A stretch of 42,923 nt of DNA, from positions 1-42,923 of the forward strand of contig CALJEK010000020.1 of the NCBI GenBank assembly GCA_938074445.1, given 5' to 3'. The stretch is from Candidatus Kryptoniota bacterium. Its GTDB lineage: Bacteria; Bacteroidota; Ignavibacteria; Kryptoniales; Kryptoniaceae. Within the stretch, counting starts at the first letter, position 1. Every line of letters begins with the position of its first letter. The notes below the pieces were generated by a model. The model saw nothing but the letters and a program-made list of their open reading frames with translations. It searched no databases and was not told the DNA's origin. A program made the translations under genes and the position numbers. Shown in pieces: positions 1 through 8,522 of the stretch.

Positions 1-2127
1 GTGGTGATAAACGAGGTCGAGGGGGAGAGGTCTCTTTTTAATTTTAGAGATGTTCTGTTGGAGGAAGGGATTAAGTCGCTTATTTTTTTCCCAATTGTGT
101 ATAGAGAAAAGTTCATCGGTCGGCTTGATGTGTATTTTAGTTCCCAACGCTTGCTTGAAAAGGAGGAGATTGATCTTGGTGTTAGCATATGCAGTGAAGT
201 TGCAAGTGCAATCGAAAACGCGAGGTTATTTAAACTTTTGAAAAGTTCTGAAAAATTCATAAGGACAGTTCTTGAAAATGCACCTGTTGGAATTTTAAGA
301 ATAGATTCTGAAGGGCGACTGCTCTATTTAAACTCGGAGATGAAGCGAATAATTGGTCTCAGTGAGGAGGATATTTCAAAAATTATGGAGGAAAAGTTAA
401 TTACGGTTTTGAATATCAAGGATGAAGATACCAACTTCTTCAGAAATAGGATGATCAAAGGCGAAAGCATAAAGGGGCAGCCGATATCTTTTCGCTCATT
501 TCAGGGTAAAGATATATCTGTTATCGTTGATGTTCAACCTATCTTTACAAAAAGTGGGGCAATTGATGGATACATAATTATCATGAGGGATGTGACTGAG
601 GAAGAAAGACTTCAGTATGAAAAGATGAAGTTAGACCGGGCGATTGAGGGTTTATCTGAGGCAGTGGTTATAACTGATATTAATGGAAACATTGAATATG
701 TTAACCCTGCTTTTGGGAAAATGACTGGCTATGAGATTCACGAGGTGATTGGGAAAAATCTCAGATTTTTAGAAAGCGGTAAACATGAACGTAAGTTTTA
801 TGAAGATATGTGGAAGACAATTTTAGGCGGTAAAGTTTGGAAAGGTGAATTGATTAGCAAAAAGAAAAACGGGGATTTTTATTATGAGCATATGACGATT
901 TCTCCAGTATTCGATCCCAATGGAAATATAACTAATTTTATTGCTATAAAACGCGATATAACCGAACAGAAACTTTTCGAGGCGCAGATGCTTCAGTTTC
1001 AGAAACTTGAAGCGATTGGCTCGATTTCTAGCGGTATCACTCACGATTTTAACAACGTTCTCGCGTCAATACAGGCGGGAATCAAAATTTTGAAAAAACG
1101 ATTGGCGGACGCGGACCCGGAAGTAACGAAGGTTCTTGACATACTCAAAAAAAGCGTTGATAGGGGAGCAGATATAACAAGGCGCCTTCTTAACTTTGTA
1201 AGAGAAGAAGGTGGAAAGACGGTAGTTGTTGATGTTAGAGATTTAATTCATGAGGTCAAGGCACTTGTGCTTCACAGCTTCCCAGAAAATATAAATGTTG
1301 AAACATTCATTGATGAAAGTGTTAAGTTCATAAATGTTGATTACGGTCAAATGGTTCAAGCGTTGATTAACCTGTGTATAAATGCAAAAGATGCAATGCC
1401 AAATGGGGGTGTGTTAAGAATAAATGTTTCCAGTGTCAAAGGTGAAATGTTAAAAGATAAGTTCCCAAATGTCCTCGCAGACGAGTATGTGGTGATTTCA
1501 ATATCAGATACTGGGACTGGGATTCCTGAGGAGCTAAGAGAAAAGATTTTTGAGCCATTTTTTACAACTAAACCCCCGGAGAAAGGTACAGGGCTTGGTC
1601 TCCCAATAGTTTTAAAAATCGTATCCTCATACAATGGGTATATTAGCTATGAAACAGAGGTTGGAAAGGGTACAACTTTCTATATTTATTTGCCAGCGGT
1701 TGAAAGAAAAGTTGAGGAGGTTGAAGAGGGGGGTGAAATCGGAGAAATTACATCTGCTACAGTTTTGATAGTTGAGGATGAAGAAAGTTTAAGATACCTT
1801 TTGAAGGAATATCTTGAATCCAGGGGTTGCAAGGTATTTGCTACAGATGAAGGATATGATGCGATAGAAATTTATAAAGAAAACCTTGGGAAGATTGATC
1901 TCGTGTTGATTGACTTTGGGTTGCCAACGATTGATGGGATTTCAACTTTCAGAAAGATAAGACAGATAGATCCAGACGCGTGTGTTGTCCTAACAAGCGG
2001 GTATTTTTCAATGGAGCCGTCGCCAGCAACATTAATAGCTGAAGAAGGCTTAAATGGCTTTATCCAAAAACCGTACGATATGGATAAAATTGAAATATTA
2101 ATCAGTCAATTTATCAGTAAGCGTTAG
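1..2127 (+). CDS. Hybrid sensor histidine kinase (GAF-PAS-PAS-HisKA-HATPase-REC), 5' end probably cut off
   Basis: Cytoplasmic hybrid kinase that senses an unknown signal and passes phosphate from its own histidine to a fused receiver. The visible order is the end of a GAF-like domain (about residues 1-77), two PAS domains (about 85-205 and 210-325), a HisKA dimerisation domain with phospho-acceptor H348 in the box GITHDFNN, a HATPase domain with the N-box [10 protein letters not shown] and the G-boxes DTGTGIPE and GTGLGL, and a C-terminal receiver with acceptor D638, T665 and K690. No membrane segment is seen in this part. The frame is open from base 1 and the GAF domain looks headless, so the true start is probably upstream of the window; the GTG at base 1 is not a convincing start. 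The stop overlaps the convergent Rieske gene by 4 bases. The family call is very secure, but the signal is unknown. Confidence 0.93.
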   Translation: MVINEVEGERSLFNFRDVLLEEGIKSLIFFPIVYREKFIGRLDVYFSSQRLLEKEEIDLGVSICSEVASAIENARLFKLLKSSEKFIRTVLENAPVGILRIDSEGRLLYLNSEMKRIIGLSEEDISKIMEEKLITVLNIKDEDTNFFRNRMIKGESIKGQPISFRSFQGKDISVIVDVQPIFTKSGAIDGYIIIMRDVTEEERLQYEKMKLDRAIEGLSEAVVITDINGNIEYVNPAFGKMTGYEIHEVIGKNLRFLESGKHERKFYEDMWKTILGGKVWKGELISKKKNGDFYYEHMTISPVFDPNGNITNFIAIKRDITEQKLFEAQMLQFQKLEAIGSISSGITHDFNNVLASIQAGIKILKKRLADADPEVTKVLDILKKSVDRGADITRRLLNFVREEGGKTVVVDVRDLIHEVKALVLHSFPENINVETFIDESVKFINVDYGQMVQALINLCINAKDAMPNGGVLRINVSSVKGEMLKDKFPNVLADEYVVISISDTGTGIPEELREKIFEPFFTTKPPEKGTGLGLPIVLKIVSSYNGYISYETEVGKGTTFYIYLPAVERKVEEVEEGGEIGEITSATVLIVEDEESLRYLLKEYLESRGCKVFATDEGYDAIEIYKENLGKIDLVLIDFGLPTIDGISTFRKIRQIDPDACVVLTSGYFSMEPSPATLIAEEGLNGFIQKPYDMDKIEILISQFISKR

Positions 2128-2582
2128 AAATATATAATCAGCTCGTTTGTATCGCTTTTATATTCTGTGGTGTAGGTTCTTAAATTCTGCGTTGCAGGAC
2201 CCTGAATTACCTTGCCATCTTTGTCAAATTTTGAGCCGTGGCATGGGCATTGGAATTGTTGGGCTGTGTTTACCCAGTTGGTTGTGCAACCTTGATGTGT
2301 GCATATCATAGAGAGGGCTTTAAATGTCGTTTGCCCAGTTCGAAATATAATCACTGGGGTTGAGTTAATGTTAAATACTTTAAATCCTCCAACTTGCGCC
2401 AGTTCGGGGTGTTCGCTTAATTTTATTGTGAATTTTGACTCAATCGGTGGTTGAATAGGGGTTGTTTCTTCTTTTCTACAGCCTTGCAGTAGAGCTGCTA
2501 AAGTTGATATTCCAATTGAAGCCATAAAGATTGAACCTGTGATTTGAACGAAATGACGCCTTGATAATTTATCGTTTGACAT
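2124..2582 (-). CDS. Rieske [2Fe-2S] protein with Tat/lipoprotein signal
   Basis: A 152-residue Rieske iron-sulfur protein, probably an electron-transfer subunit anchored on the outer face of the inner membrane. Residues 5-35 form a twin-arginine signal (SRRHFVQ, R8-R9) with a hydrophobic stretch ending in LLQGC, so C35 may be lipidated. Box I is CTHQGC (ligands C94 and H96) and box II is CPCHG (ligands C112 and H115); the extra cysteines C99 and C114 fit the disulfide of high-potential Rieske proteins. The ATG at 2582 is chosen because the twin-arginine motif follows directly; the open frame extends further upstream but that part overlaps the DedA-like gene and has no signal sequence. It lies 2 bases after that gene. 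No cytochrome b partner is next to it, so whether it belongs to a bc-type complex cannot be told. Confidence 0.9.
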   Translation of the reverse strand: MSNDKLSRRHFVQITGSIFMASIGISTLAALLQGCRKEETTPIQPPIESKFTIKLSEHPELAQVGGFKVFNINSTPVIIFRTGQTTFKALSMICTHQGCTTNWVNTAQQFQCPCHGSKFDKDGKVIQGPATQNLRTYTTEYKSDTNELIIYF

Positions 2583-2584
2583 AG

Positions 2585-3124
2585 TTATTCGCCTTTTTGT
2601 TTTGGGAATTTTAAAATTTTTAACATCATAATTGCAAAAGAAATTCCAAGGAAAATTCCAAAAATTAGCAGCTGGTGTCTTTTCACATCGATGAAGATTG
2701 AGGTCACATTTCCAGAAATAAGACCTGCGGTTGTGAAGGTAAGTGCCCAAATGAAAGCACCAAGCAAGTTTAAAATCGCAAATTCAATATGCTTTACATT
2801 TGTGAAACCGAATGCAACAGGCACAAGATTTCTCATCCCATAAATAAACCTTGAAAAAAGCAAGAGGAAAGTTTTATATCTCTCGATCAATTTACCGACC
2901 TTTAAAATTTTATCTTTTGGGAACGGCAGAAATTTCAAGCCAGATTTTGACACAGTGAAAAAGATTTCACTATTCAACGACGAAAGAAAAGTTGCGATCA
3001 AGACAATGATCCAAAAGTTCACAGTTCCAGCATAAATTAAATGTCCAGCTCCAATTAAGGCGATTTCCCCTTGAAATATAATGCCAAGCGCAATCCAAAA
3101 ATAAATTGTTAAATATGGCGTCAT
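2585..3124 (-). CDS. DedA/SNARE-associated (VTT) family inner-membrane protein
   Basis: A 179-residue polytopic membrane protein of the DedA family, whose members are linked to lipid (polyprenyl-phosphate or phospholipid) flipping and envelope homeostasis. Visible hallmarks are the acidic residue E20 after the first hydrophobic stretch, the conserved segment SRFIYGMRNLVPVAFG (residues 91-106) with its arginines, and two long hydrophobic C-terminal helices. It is slightly shorter than the usual 200-odd residues. ATG start at 3124; its first bases overlap the stop of the upstream HD-domain gene by 4 bases, so the two are probably translationally coupled. It is the fourth gene in the minus-strand run that begins with the DUF1844 gene. 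Substrate unknown. Confidence 0.85.
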   Translation of the reverse strand: MTPYLTIYFWIALGIIFQGEIALIGAGHLIYAGTVNFWIIVLIATFLSSLNSEIFFTVSKSGLKFLPFPKDKILKVGKLIERYKTFLLLFSRFIYGMRNLVPVAFGFTNVKHIEFAILNLLGAFIWALTFTTAGLISGNVTSIFIDVKRHQLLIFGIFLGISFAIMMLKILKFPKQKGE

Positions 3125-3702
3125 AAGCCGAGTTTATCTGCTATTGATTTCATTGCATCAATCACAAATTGAATGTGCTCGTCGAGAGGGATTCCGAGCT
3201 CCTCAGCGCCTTTATAAATGTCATTTCTATTTACAGCTCTTGCGAACGCTTTGTCTTTAAGTTTCTTTTTGACCGATTCAACTGTAACTTCTTCAAGTTT
3301 TTTGTTTGGTCTAACGAGAGCAACTGCTGTTATAAAGCCACAAAGTTCATCACAAGCGTAAAGGACTTTAGCCATCAAAGAATCTCTTGGTATGCCAGTA
3401 TAATCAGCGTGAGCAAGGATCGCTTTTCGTATGTCTTCGGGGTAACCTCTTTCTTCGAGGATTTTCGAGCCGACCCATGGGTGTTGGTCTGGTGTAGGGA
3501 ATTTCTCATAGTCGAAATCATGCAAAAGCCCAACTATTGCCCACTTTTCTTCATCTTCCCCGAATTTTCTGGCATATGCTCGCATTGCCGATTCAACCGC
3601 AAAGGCATGTTTGCGCAGGTTTTCGCTCTCGGTATACTCAAAGAGAAGTTTTAAAGCATCGTCATAAGTTGGCATTTGAATTTCCAGTTTTTGTTTTTTC
3701 AA
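3121..3702 (-). CDS. HD-domain (HDIG-type) metal-dependent phosphohydrolase
   Basis: A 193-residue cytoplasmic HD-superfamily protein of the small stand-alone type often called HDIG-domain hydrolase. The metal-binding set is present: H32, the HD pair H61-D62 in GLLHDFDYE, H98 in ILAHADY, and D118 in YACDEL. Such proteins hydrolyse phosphate esters of nucleotides; the substrate here is unknown. The start is a TTG at 3702 preceded by AAGGAT with about 8 bases of spacing, which makes it overlap the end of nadK by 41 bases; an ATG at 3675 (MPTYDDAL) would also match the usual start of the family and would overlap much less. Sits between nadK and the DedA-like gene in one operon. Confidence 0.85.
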   Translation of the reverse strand: MKKQKLEIQMPTYDDALKLLFEYTESENLRKHAFAVESAMRAYARKFGEDEEKWAIVGLLHDFDYEKFPTPDQHPWVGSKILEERGYPEDIRKAILAHADYTGIPRDSLMAKVLYACDELCGFITAVALVRPNKKLEEVTVESVKKKLKDKAFARAVNRNDIYKGAEELGIPLDEHIQFVIDAMKSIADKLGL

Positions 3703-4567
3703 TTCTTAAATCCTTACCCCACATTAATTTTGTTCTTAAGACATCAAAATAGCTTACCTCGAGGCGTTTTATAAGCTTTACTTTATGTTTCGCCTTTTTA
3801 ACTATGATCTCAATGGGTGGTTTAACTTTATGTTCAATCTGACCATCAGCGGTCAATATAATTTCTTTTTCGTGATGTTCCACTCGAATTTTTATTATGC
3901 TATCGTCAGGCACCACTATAGATCTTGCGGTAAGGGTGTGTGGGCAAATTGGGGTAAGAGTTATTACGCAACTTGATGGGGTTATAATTGGTCCTCCAGC
4001 TGCAAGCGAGTAGGCAGTTGAACCAGTTGGAGTTGAAATAATAAGCCCATCGGCAGTATATGTTATAAGATATTCATCGTTTATATATGTTTCAATGTCA
4101 ACAACCCTTGTTGAACCAGCGCGATCTATGACGATATCGTTTAAAGCAAAATATTTCTCATTTTCCCCTTTTATGCTTGCCTCAAGTATCATTCGTTCTT
4201 CAATTCTGTACTCACCCTTGCAAACCTTTTTTATAAATTCAAAAATTTCATCTGGTGAAACCTCCGCGAGGAACCCAAGTTTACCAAGGTTTACCCCGAG
4301 TATTGGGATTTCGCGATGCCCAACTAAGCGAGCGGTTGCCAGAATTGTTCCATCACCGCCTAATGAAACTATAACATCGGAGTTTTCAAGTAATTCCGAA
4401 AGGGTTAATTTTTGTTCGATTTTCTTTGAAAATCTTTTTTCAATTTCATCGGCGATCTCTTTTTGAACGAAAAATTGAATATCTTCACATTCAAGTTGGT
4501 TTGTCAAGTTAAAAACTACGTCAAAAAGAGATTCTTTTGCGAGGTTACCTATGATTCCAAATTTCAT
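3662..4567 (-). CDS. nadK: NAD kinase
   Basis: ATP-dependent NAD kinase (301 residues, the usual size), making NADP+ from NAD+ in the cytoplasm. The diagnostic motifs are GGDGT at residues 70-74, the glycine-rich NLGKLGFL at 93-100, LND at 142-144, and the NAD-binding segment TPTGSTAYSLAAGGPI at about 179-194. It begins with an ATG at 4567, 18 bases after the DUF1844 gene, and its 3' end overlaps the HD-domain gene. The operon position suggests joint transcription from the promoter at 4913-4941. Confidence 0.96.
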   Translation of the reverse strand: MKFGIIGNLAKESLFDVVFNLTNQLECEDIQFFVQKEIADEIEKRFSKKIEQKLTLSELLENSDVIVSLGGDGTILATARLVGHREIPILGVNLGKLGFLAEVSPDEIFEFIKKVCKGEYRIEERMILEASIKGENEKYFALNDIVIDRAGSTRVVDIETYINDEYLITYTADGLIISTPTGSTAYSLAAGGPIITPSSCVITLTPICPHTLTARSIVVPDDSIIKIRVEHHEKEIILTADGQIEHKVKPPIEIIVKKAKHKVKLIKRLEVSYFDVLRTKLMWGKDLRIEKTKTGNSNANL

Positions 4568-4585
4568 TAAAAGGTAGGGGTTTGT

Positions 4586-4879
4586 TTACGATTGGTTTTG
4601 AGAGGTTGTTTCTGTTTTCTTTTTCTTTTCATTTTCAACCTCGAAGAAATAATTTATCTTGAGCTGTGAAATTGAGTATTCAAGAAATCTTGTTTCATCT
4701 TCTGTTAAATTTCCTTTTGTTTTTTCTTTCAACATATCAAGCAGGTCGATTGTTAATTTTGCTTCTTCAAGTCTTTTTTCAATTTTGCCTGTCAGTGGGT
4801 TTGGAATCTTACCAAGCTGTTCCCAGCCCTGTGTATAAAGTATGAAAACAAGCTGTTCAAACAAGCTCATATCTTTCAT
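4586..4879 (-). CDS. DUF1844 domain protein
   Basis: A 97-residue protein that matches my memory of the DUF1844 family: an N-terminal segment LFEQLVFILYTQGWEQLG, then NPLTGKIEKRLEEAK, then a conserved KEKTKGNLTEDE stretch and a final helix. The last 15 residues are a charged tail rich in K, E, T and Q. No function is established for the family. It is the first gene of the minus-strand operon leading into nadK and has a good promoter upstream at 4913-4941. The ATG at 4879 is used; a second ATG three codons later (MSLFEQ) is equally possible since neither has a strong ribosome-binding site. Confidence 0.85.
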   Translation of the reverse strand: MKDMSLFEQLVFILYTQGWEQLGKIPNPLTGKIEKRLEEAKLTIDLLDMLKEKTKGNLTEDETRFLEYSISQLKINYFFEVENEKKKKTETTSQNQS

Positions 4880-4912
4880 AGTTGTTGAAAGTTGCTTACA
4901 TCTTTTTAAATA

Positions 4913-4941
4913 ATTTTAAAAAATGGGAAGCACAAAATCAA
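4913..4941 (-). promoter_or_regulatory. Predicted sigma70-type promoter for the DUF1844-nadK operon
   Basis: On the minus strand TTGATT (4941-4936) and TAAAAT (4918-4913) are separated by exactly 17 bases, about 34 bases before the ATG of the DUF1844 gene. It is back-to-back with the plus-strand promoter at 4997-5025. AT-rich sequence produces chance matches, so the support is the good hexamers, the spacing and the location. Confidence 0.5.
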
Positions 4942-4996
4942 ATTCCTTTGGGATTTTTTTGATTTTTAAAGTTTGGTGGGAATTGGCTCTAAACTA

Positions 4997-5025
4997 TTGA
5001 TTTTTAAGATTGCTTGCCTTATATT
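4997..5025 (+). promoter_or_regulatory. Predicted sigma70-type promoter for the 5067 gene
   Basis: TTGATT (4997-5002), a 17-base spacer and TATATT (5020-5025) lie about 40 bases before the TTG start of the serine-palmitoyltransferase-like gene. Together with the minus-strand promoter at 4913-4941 it fills the 187-base divergent gap. Confidence 0.55.
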
Positions 5026-5056
5026 AAAAATCAAAGCGCAGTCAAAATTTAATCAC

Positions 5057-5062
5057 GGAGGT
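5057..5062 (+). promoter_or_regulatory. Ribosome-binding site GGAGGT deciding a TTG start
   Basis: GGAGGT ends 4 bases before TTG at 5067. There is no in-frame ATG near the family's usual N-terminus, so this site is what supports the TTG start. Confidence 0.7.
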
Positions 5063-5066
5063 TAAA

Positions 5067-6266
5067 TTGGACCTGTTTGACAAATGCTACGCATTCAAGA
5101 GACATGAGGAAGTTAAAGCGTTGGGGCTTTATCCTTACTTTCAACCCATATACGAGAATTACGGACCTATCGTTAAAATGGATGGACGTGAGATAGTCAT
5201 GGCGGGGTCAAATAATTATCTTGGTCTAACAACAGACCCTCGCGTTAAGGAGGCAGCAATTGAGGCAATTAGAAAATATGGGACTGGATGCTCGGGATCA
5301 AGATATTTAAATGGAACATTGGACATTCATATTAAACTTGAAGAACAGCTCGCGGAATTTGTTGGGAAAGAAGCAGCGCTTTTGTTTAGCACTGGGTTTC
5401 AAACAAATCAAGGTGCTATCGTCCCATTAATTGGTAAAGATGATTTTGTCATCTCCGACAAGGATAATCATGCGAGCATAGTGCAAGGGACACTTATTTC
5501 AAAGGGTTTATGGGGAAGCGATGTCCTTGTAAGATATAGGCATAACGATATGAAACATCTTGAGGAAGTGATTTCGAAGTTACCTTTTGAGGCTGGGAAG
5601 TTGATAGTAACCGATGGTGTTTTTAGCATGAGTGGCAACATTGTGAATTTGCCTGAACTTGTCAGAATTGCTAAGAGTTATAACGCAAGGATAATGCTTG
5701 ACGATGCACATGGGCTTGGGGTTCTTGGCAAAGGGGGGCGCGGAACCGCAAATCATTTCGGGCTTGACGATCAGGTTGATATAATCATGGGGACATTTAG
5801 CAAAAGTTTTGCCTCACTTGGTGGATTTATAGCGGGGGAGAAACCTGTAATCGATTACATTAAACACCATTCACCAGCGTTGATTTTTAGCGCAAGTATG
5901 ACGCCAGCTCAAGTTGCTTCAGTTTTAAAAGCGCTTGAGATAATAAAATCTGAGCCAGAACGAATAGAAAAACTACACTATAATGCCAACAAAGTTAGAC
6001 AAGGCTTAAAGAACCTTGGTTTTAATGTACTTGATGGGCAAACACCGATTGTCCCAGTTGTCATAGGGGATGACTTATTGACGTTTAAATTCTGGCGTAA
6101 ACTTTTTGATAGCGGAGTTTTTGTAAATGCTGTTATAAGCCCGGCGGTCCCACAAGGAATGCAATTACTAAGATTAAGTTTTATGGCAACGCACGAAGAT
6201 AAGCACCTTGATATAGTGCTTGAGAAATTTGAAAAAGTAGGTAAGGAACTTGGGTTAATCGACTGA
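5067..6266 (+). CDS. PLP-dependent alpha-oxoamine synthase, serine palmitoyltransferase-like
   Basis: A 399-residue cytoplasmic enzyme of the family that condenses an amino acid with an acyl-CoA or acyl-ACP (serine palmitoyltransferase, 8-amino-7-oxononanoate synthase BioF, glycine C-acetyltransferase Kbl). The PLP pocket is clear: DDAHGLG (D212, H215) and the Schiff-base lysine K246 in GTFSKSFAS. The segments [23 protein letters not shown] and [12 protein letters not shown] remind me more of bacterial serine palmitoyltransferases than of BioF, and there is no biotin gene nearby. The TTG start has a strong ribosome-binding site. The next gene is a GNAT-like protein only 25 bases away, which strengthens a sphingolipid-synthesis reading. 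BioF or Kbl activity remains possible; the superfamily is certain, the subfamily moderately so. Confidence 0.88.
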   Translation: MDLFDKCYAFKRHEEVKALGLYPYFQPIYENYGPIVKMDGREIVMAGSNNYLGLTTDPRVKEAAIEAIRKYGTGCSGSRYLNGTLDIHIKLEEQLAEFVGKEAALLFSTGFQTNQGAIVPLIGKDDFVISDKDNHASIVQGTLISKGLWGSDVLVRYRHNDMKHLEEVISKLPFEAGKLIVTDGVFSMSGNIVNLPELVRIAKSYNARIMLDDAHGLGVLGKGGRGTANHFGLDDQVDIIMGTFSKSFASLGGFIAGEKPVIDYIKHHSPALIFSASMTPAQVASVLKALEIIKSEPERIEKLHYNANKVRQGLKNLGFNVLDGQTPIVPVVIGDDLLTFKFWRKLFDSGVFVNAVISPAVPQGMQLLRLSFMATHEDKHLDIVLEKFEKVGKELGLID

Positions 6267-6291
6267 AATAAAAATAAATGGCGTAATACGA

Positions 6292-7419
6292 ATGTCCATC
6301 GAAATTCGCCGGGCTTCATTGAGAAGAGAGCTCTCTCATTTTGTTAAATTTCCCTATCATCTCTACAAAAACCATCCATATTGGGTTCCCCCTCTTTTGA
6401 TTGAACAGAAAGACCTTGTCGATGTCAAGCGAAATCCTTTTTATAAGCATAGCGAAGCCGAGTTTTATTTGGCTTATAAAAATGGTCAAGTTGTCGGAAG
6501 GATTGCAGCGATTTTAAATCACAACCACAATAAGTTTCATAATGAAAACATTGGTTTTTTCGGCTTCTTTGAGTGTGTGGATGATAAGGATGTCGCATTT
6601 AAACTTTTTGAGACCGTTGAAAACTGGGCAAGGCGGAAGGGACTTGATGAGATAAGGGGACCGGTTAACCCATCCACGAACGATTCATGCGGGATTTTAA
6701 TTGAGGGTTTTGATAAACCGCCGTGTATTATGATGCCATACAATTATGAGTATTACCCTAAACTTTGTGAAAGTTACGGATTTGAGAAAGCGAGAGACCT
6801 TTATTCATACTACATTTCGCAGGAAATGCTTACGCCCAAGATTATGCAAAGGCTTGAACATGGAGTAGAACTTGTCTTAAAAAGAAGAAATGCCACAATT
6901 AGACCTGTTGATTTGAGTAAATTCGATGAAGAAGTTAAGAAAGTCAAAGAGATTTACAACAACGCTTGGAGTAAAAATTGGGGATTTGTGCCTCTTACCG
7001 ACGATGAAATAAATCATATTGCTAAGGGATTAAAGCAAATAGTTGTGCCTGAAATAGCTTTGTTTGCTGAGGTTGATGGTAAGCCGGTTGGATTTTCGCT
7101 TTCAGTTCCAGATATAAATCAAGCTTTGAAAGGTTTGAACGGTAGATTGTTGCCGTTTGGTATTTTTAAATTGATGAGAAATATGAAAAAAATAACAATG
7201 ATCCGTGTTTTGATTATGGGATTAATCCATGAATATCGACTTTCTGGGATAGACGCTGCGTTTTATTATTACACGATTAAAAACGGAATAGCAAAAGGCT
7301 ATTCGGAGGCTGAACTTGGGTGGGTTCTTGAAGATAATGAACCAATGAAAAGGGTTGCCGAAAACATCGGTTCAACTCCGTATAAGAAATACCGAATTTA
7401 CACAAAAAAATTGAGGTGA
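6292..7419 (+). CDS. GNAT-like acyltransferase; candidate bacterial ceramide synthase
   Basis: A 375-residue protein of a conserved family annotated as GNAT-like or hypothetical. The N-terminal half has a conserved block with [30 protein letters not shown] and [10 protein letters not shown], and the C-terminal half (from about residue 200) has a GNAT-like layout with [16 protein letters not shown]. There is no signal peptide or obvious membrane helix. It follows the serine-palmitoyltransferase-like gene by 25 bases. As I recall, the bacterial ceramide synthase described in Caulobacter is a GNAT-type protein of this general kind, so N-acylation of a long-chain base is a reasonable hypothesis, not a demonstrated function. 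ATG start at 6292 has no strong ribosome-binding site. The stop lies inside the leader of ilvE. Confidence 0.7.
   Translation: MSIEIRRASLRRELSHFVKFPYHLYKNHPYWVPPLLIEQKDLVDVKRNPFYKHSEAEFYLAYKNGQVVGRIAAILNHNHNKFHNENIGFFGFFECVDDKDVAFKLFETVENWARRKGLDEIRGPVNPSTNDSCGILIEGFDKPPCIMMPYNYEYYPKLCESYGFEKARDLYSYYISQEMLTPKIMQRLEHGVELVLKRRNATIRPVDLSKFDEEVKKVKEIYNNAWSKNWGFVPLTDDEINHIAKGLKQIVVPEIALFAEVDGKPVGFSLSVPDINQALKGLNGRLLPFGIFKLMRNMKKITMIRVLIMGLIHEYRLSGIDAAFYYYTIKNGIAKGYSEAELGWVLEDNEPMKRVAENIGSTPYKKYRIYTKKLR
7413..7418 (+). promoter_or_regulatory. Ribosome-binding site GAGGTG deciding the ilvE start
   Basis: GAGGTG lies 6 bases before TTG at 7425. The alternative GTG start at 7416 is part of this same site and would have no ribosome-binding site of its own, so the TTG is preferred. 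Confidence 0.6.
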
Positions 7420-7424
7420 AAACA

Positions 7425-8345
7425 TTGCCTTTATTGAAAACAGAAAAAATTTGGATGAATGGAAAATTTGTCAATTGGGATGATGCTAAAATTCATATCC
7501 TATCTCATGTCATTCACTATGGGACAAGTTGGTTTGAGGGGATACGATGTTACAATACTAAAAAAGGTTCCGCTGTATTTCGCCTCAGGGAACATCTAAA
7601 GCGTCTCTATGACTCCTTAAAGATTTATCGCGCCGAGATTCCATATACAATTGATGAACTAACGCAGGCAATTTTGGAACTTATAAAAATTAACAAGTTA
7701 AAAGCCTGTTATATAAGACCGATTGTTTTTCGCGGTTATTATGAACTTGGTATAAATCCAGCAAATTGCCCGATTGATGTTGCAATTGCTGTTTGGGAAT
7801 GGGGTGAATATCTTGGGAAGGATGCGATAAAAAATGGTATAGATGTGTGTGTTTCAAGCTGGCGAAGACCTGCTCCCGATACATTGCCGATGATGGCAAA
7901 AGTTGGAGCAAATTATATGAATTCCCAGCTTGTCAAAATGGAAGCACTGGCTAATGGATATACCGAAGGGATTGCACTCGACTACAATGGCTTCGTGGGT
8001 GAGGGGAGTGGTGAAAACATTTTTATCATTAAAGACAAAATCATTTACACACCGCTTATATCAAATGGAATCTTGCCAGGTATAACGCGATTGTCCGTTA
8101 TTCAAATAGCAAGGGAACTCGGCTATGAGGTTAAAGAGACACTGATACCGCGCGAGATGCTATATATTGCAGATGAAATTTTCTTAACTGGCACGGCAAC
8201 CGAAATAACCCCTGTAAGAAGTGTTGACAAGATAAAAATAGGTTTCGGTGCGCCGGGTGAAATAACGAAAAATATACAAAATGTCTTCTTTGATATTGTC
8301 GAAAATGGCAGCGATCCCTATGGTTGGTTAACATGGGTGGAGTAG
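7425..8345 (+). CDS. ilvE: Branched-chain amino acid aminotransferase
   Basis: Fold-type IV PLP aminotransferase (306 residues from the TTG at 7425) that interconverts Leu/Ile/Val and their 2-keto acids. The beginning is typical: [17 protein letters not shown] and [13 protein letters not shown]. The PLP lysine is K159 in [12 protein letters not shown], followed by [18 protein letters not shown] and the [14 protein letters not shown] motif. A GTG at 7416 would add three residues but lies in the ribosome-binding site and overlaps the previous stop. The gene follows the GNAT-like gene almost without a gap, so the three genes from 5067 may be one transcript. Leucine dehydrogenase at 15505 acts on the same amino acids. 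Confidence 0.93.
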   Translation: MPLLKTEKIWMNGKFVNWDDAKIHILSHVIHYGTSWFEGIRCYNTKKGSAVFRLREHLKRLYDSLKIYRAEIPYTIDELTQAILELIKINKLKACYIRPIVFRGYYELGINPANCPIDVAIAVWEWGEYLGKDAIKNGIDVCVSSWRRPAPDTLPMMAKVGANYMNSQLVKMEALANGYTEGIALDYNGFVGEGSGENIFIIKDKIIYTPLISNGILPGITRLSVIQIARELGYEVKETLIPREMLYIADEIFLTGTATEITPVRSVDKIKIGFGAPGEITKNIQNVFFDIVENGSDPYGWLTWVE

Positions 8346-8350
8346 AGAAG

Positions 8351-8422
8351 CTGCCCCGCGAGGATTCGAACCTCGATTACCTGATCCAGAGTCAGGCGTG
8401 TTGCCAGTTACACCACGGGGCA
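8351..8422 (-). tRNA. tRNA-Gln (anticodon CTG)
   Basis: Reading the minus strand, a 7-bp acceptor stem TGCCCCG/CGGGGCA closes a full cloverleaf: the anticodon stem CCTGA/TCAGG holds the loop CTCTGGA (anticodon CTG, reading CAG), and the T-arm has GAGGTTCGAATCCTC. The U1-A72 first pair is typical of tRNA-Gln. Discriminator base G; the CCA end is not encoded. Its 3' end is 5 bases from the convergent ilvE stop. Confidence 0.95.
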
Positions 8423-8436
8423 AATTTTACTGTTAT

Positions 8437-8465
8437 AATATAGGCAAAAAAGTATTTAATTTCAA
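8437..8465 (-). promoter_or_regulatory. Predicted sigma70-type promoter of tRNA-Gln
   Basis: On the minus strand TTGAAA (8465-8460), a 17-base spacer and TATATT (8442-8437) end 14 bases before the first base of the tRNA, giving a short 5' leader as expected. Confidence 0.6.
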
Positions 8466-8522
8466 GTTTCAATAAAGGTATCTTCTCGCTCTAATTTCAA
8501 ATATCTTTACGAAAAAACTTTT

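Noticed and set aside
2583-2750. Long N-terminal extension of the Rieske protein
   Set aside because: The extended frame lies within the DedA-like gene and precedes the Tat signal at MSNDKLSRRHF.
3169-3654. 161-residue open frame on the plus strand
   Set aside because: It is the antisense shadow of the HD-domain gene and has no recognisable domain.
8351-8422. tRNA-Gln as an integration site
   Set aside because: No integrase, direct repeat or foreign gene is beside it.
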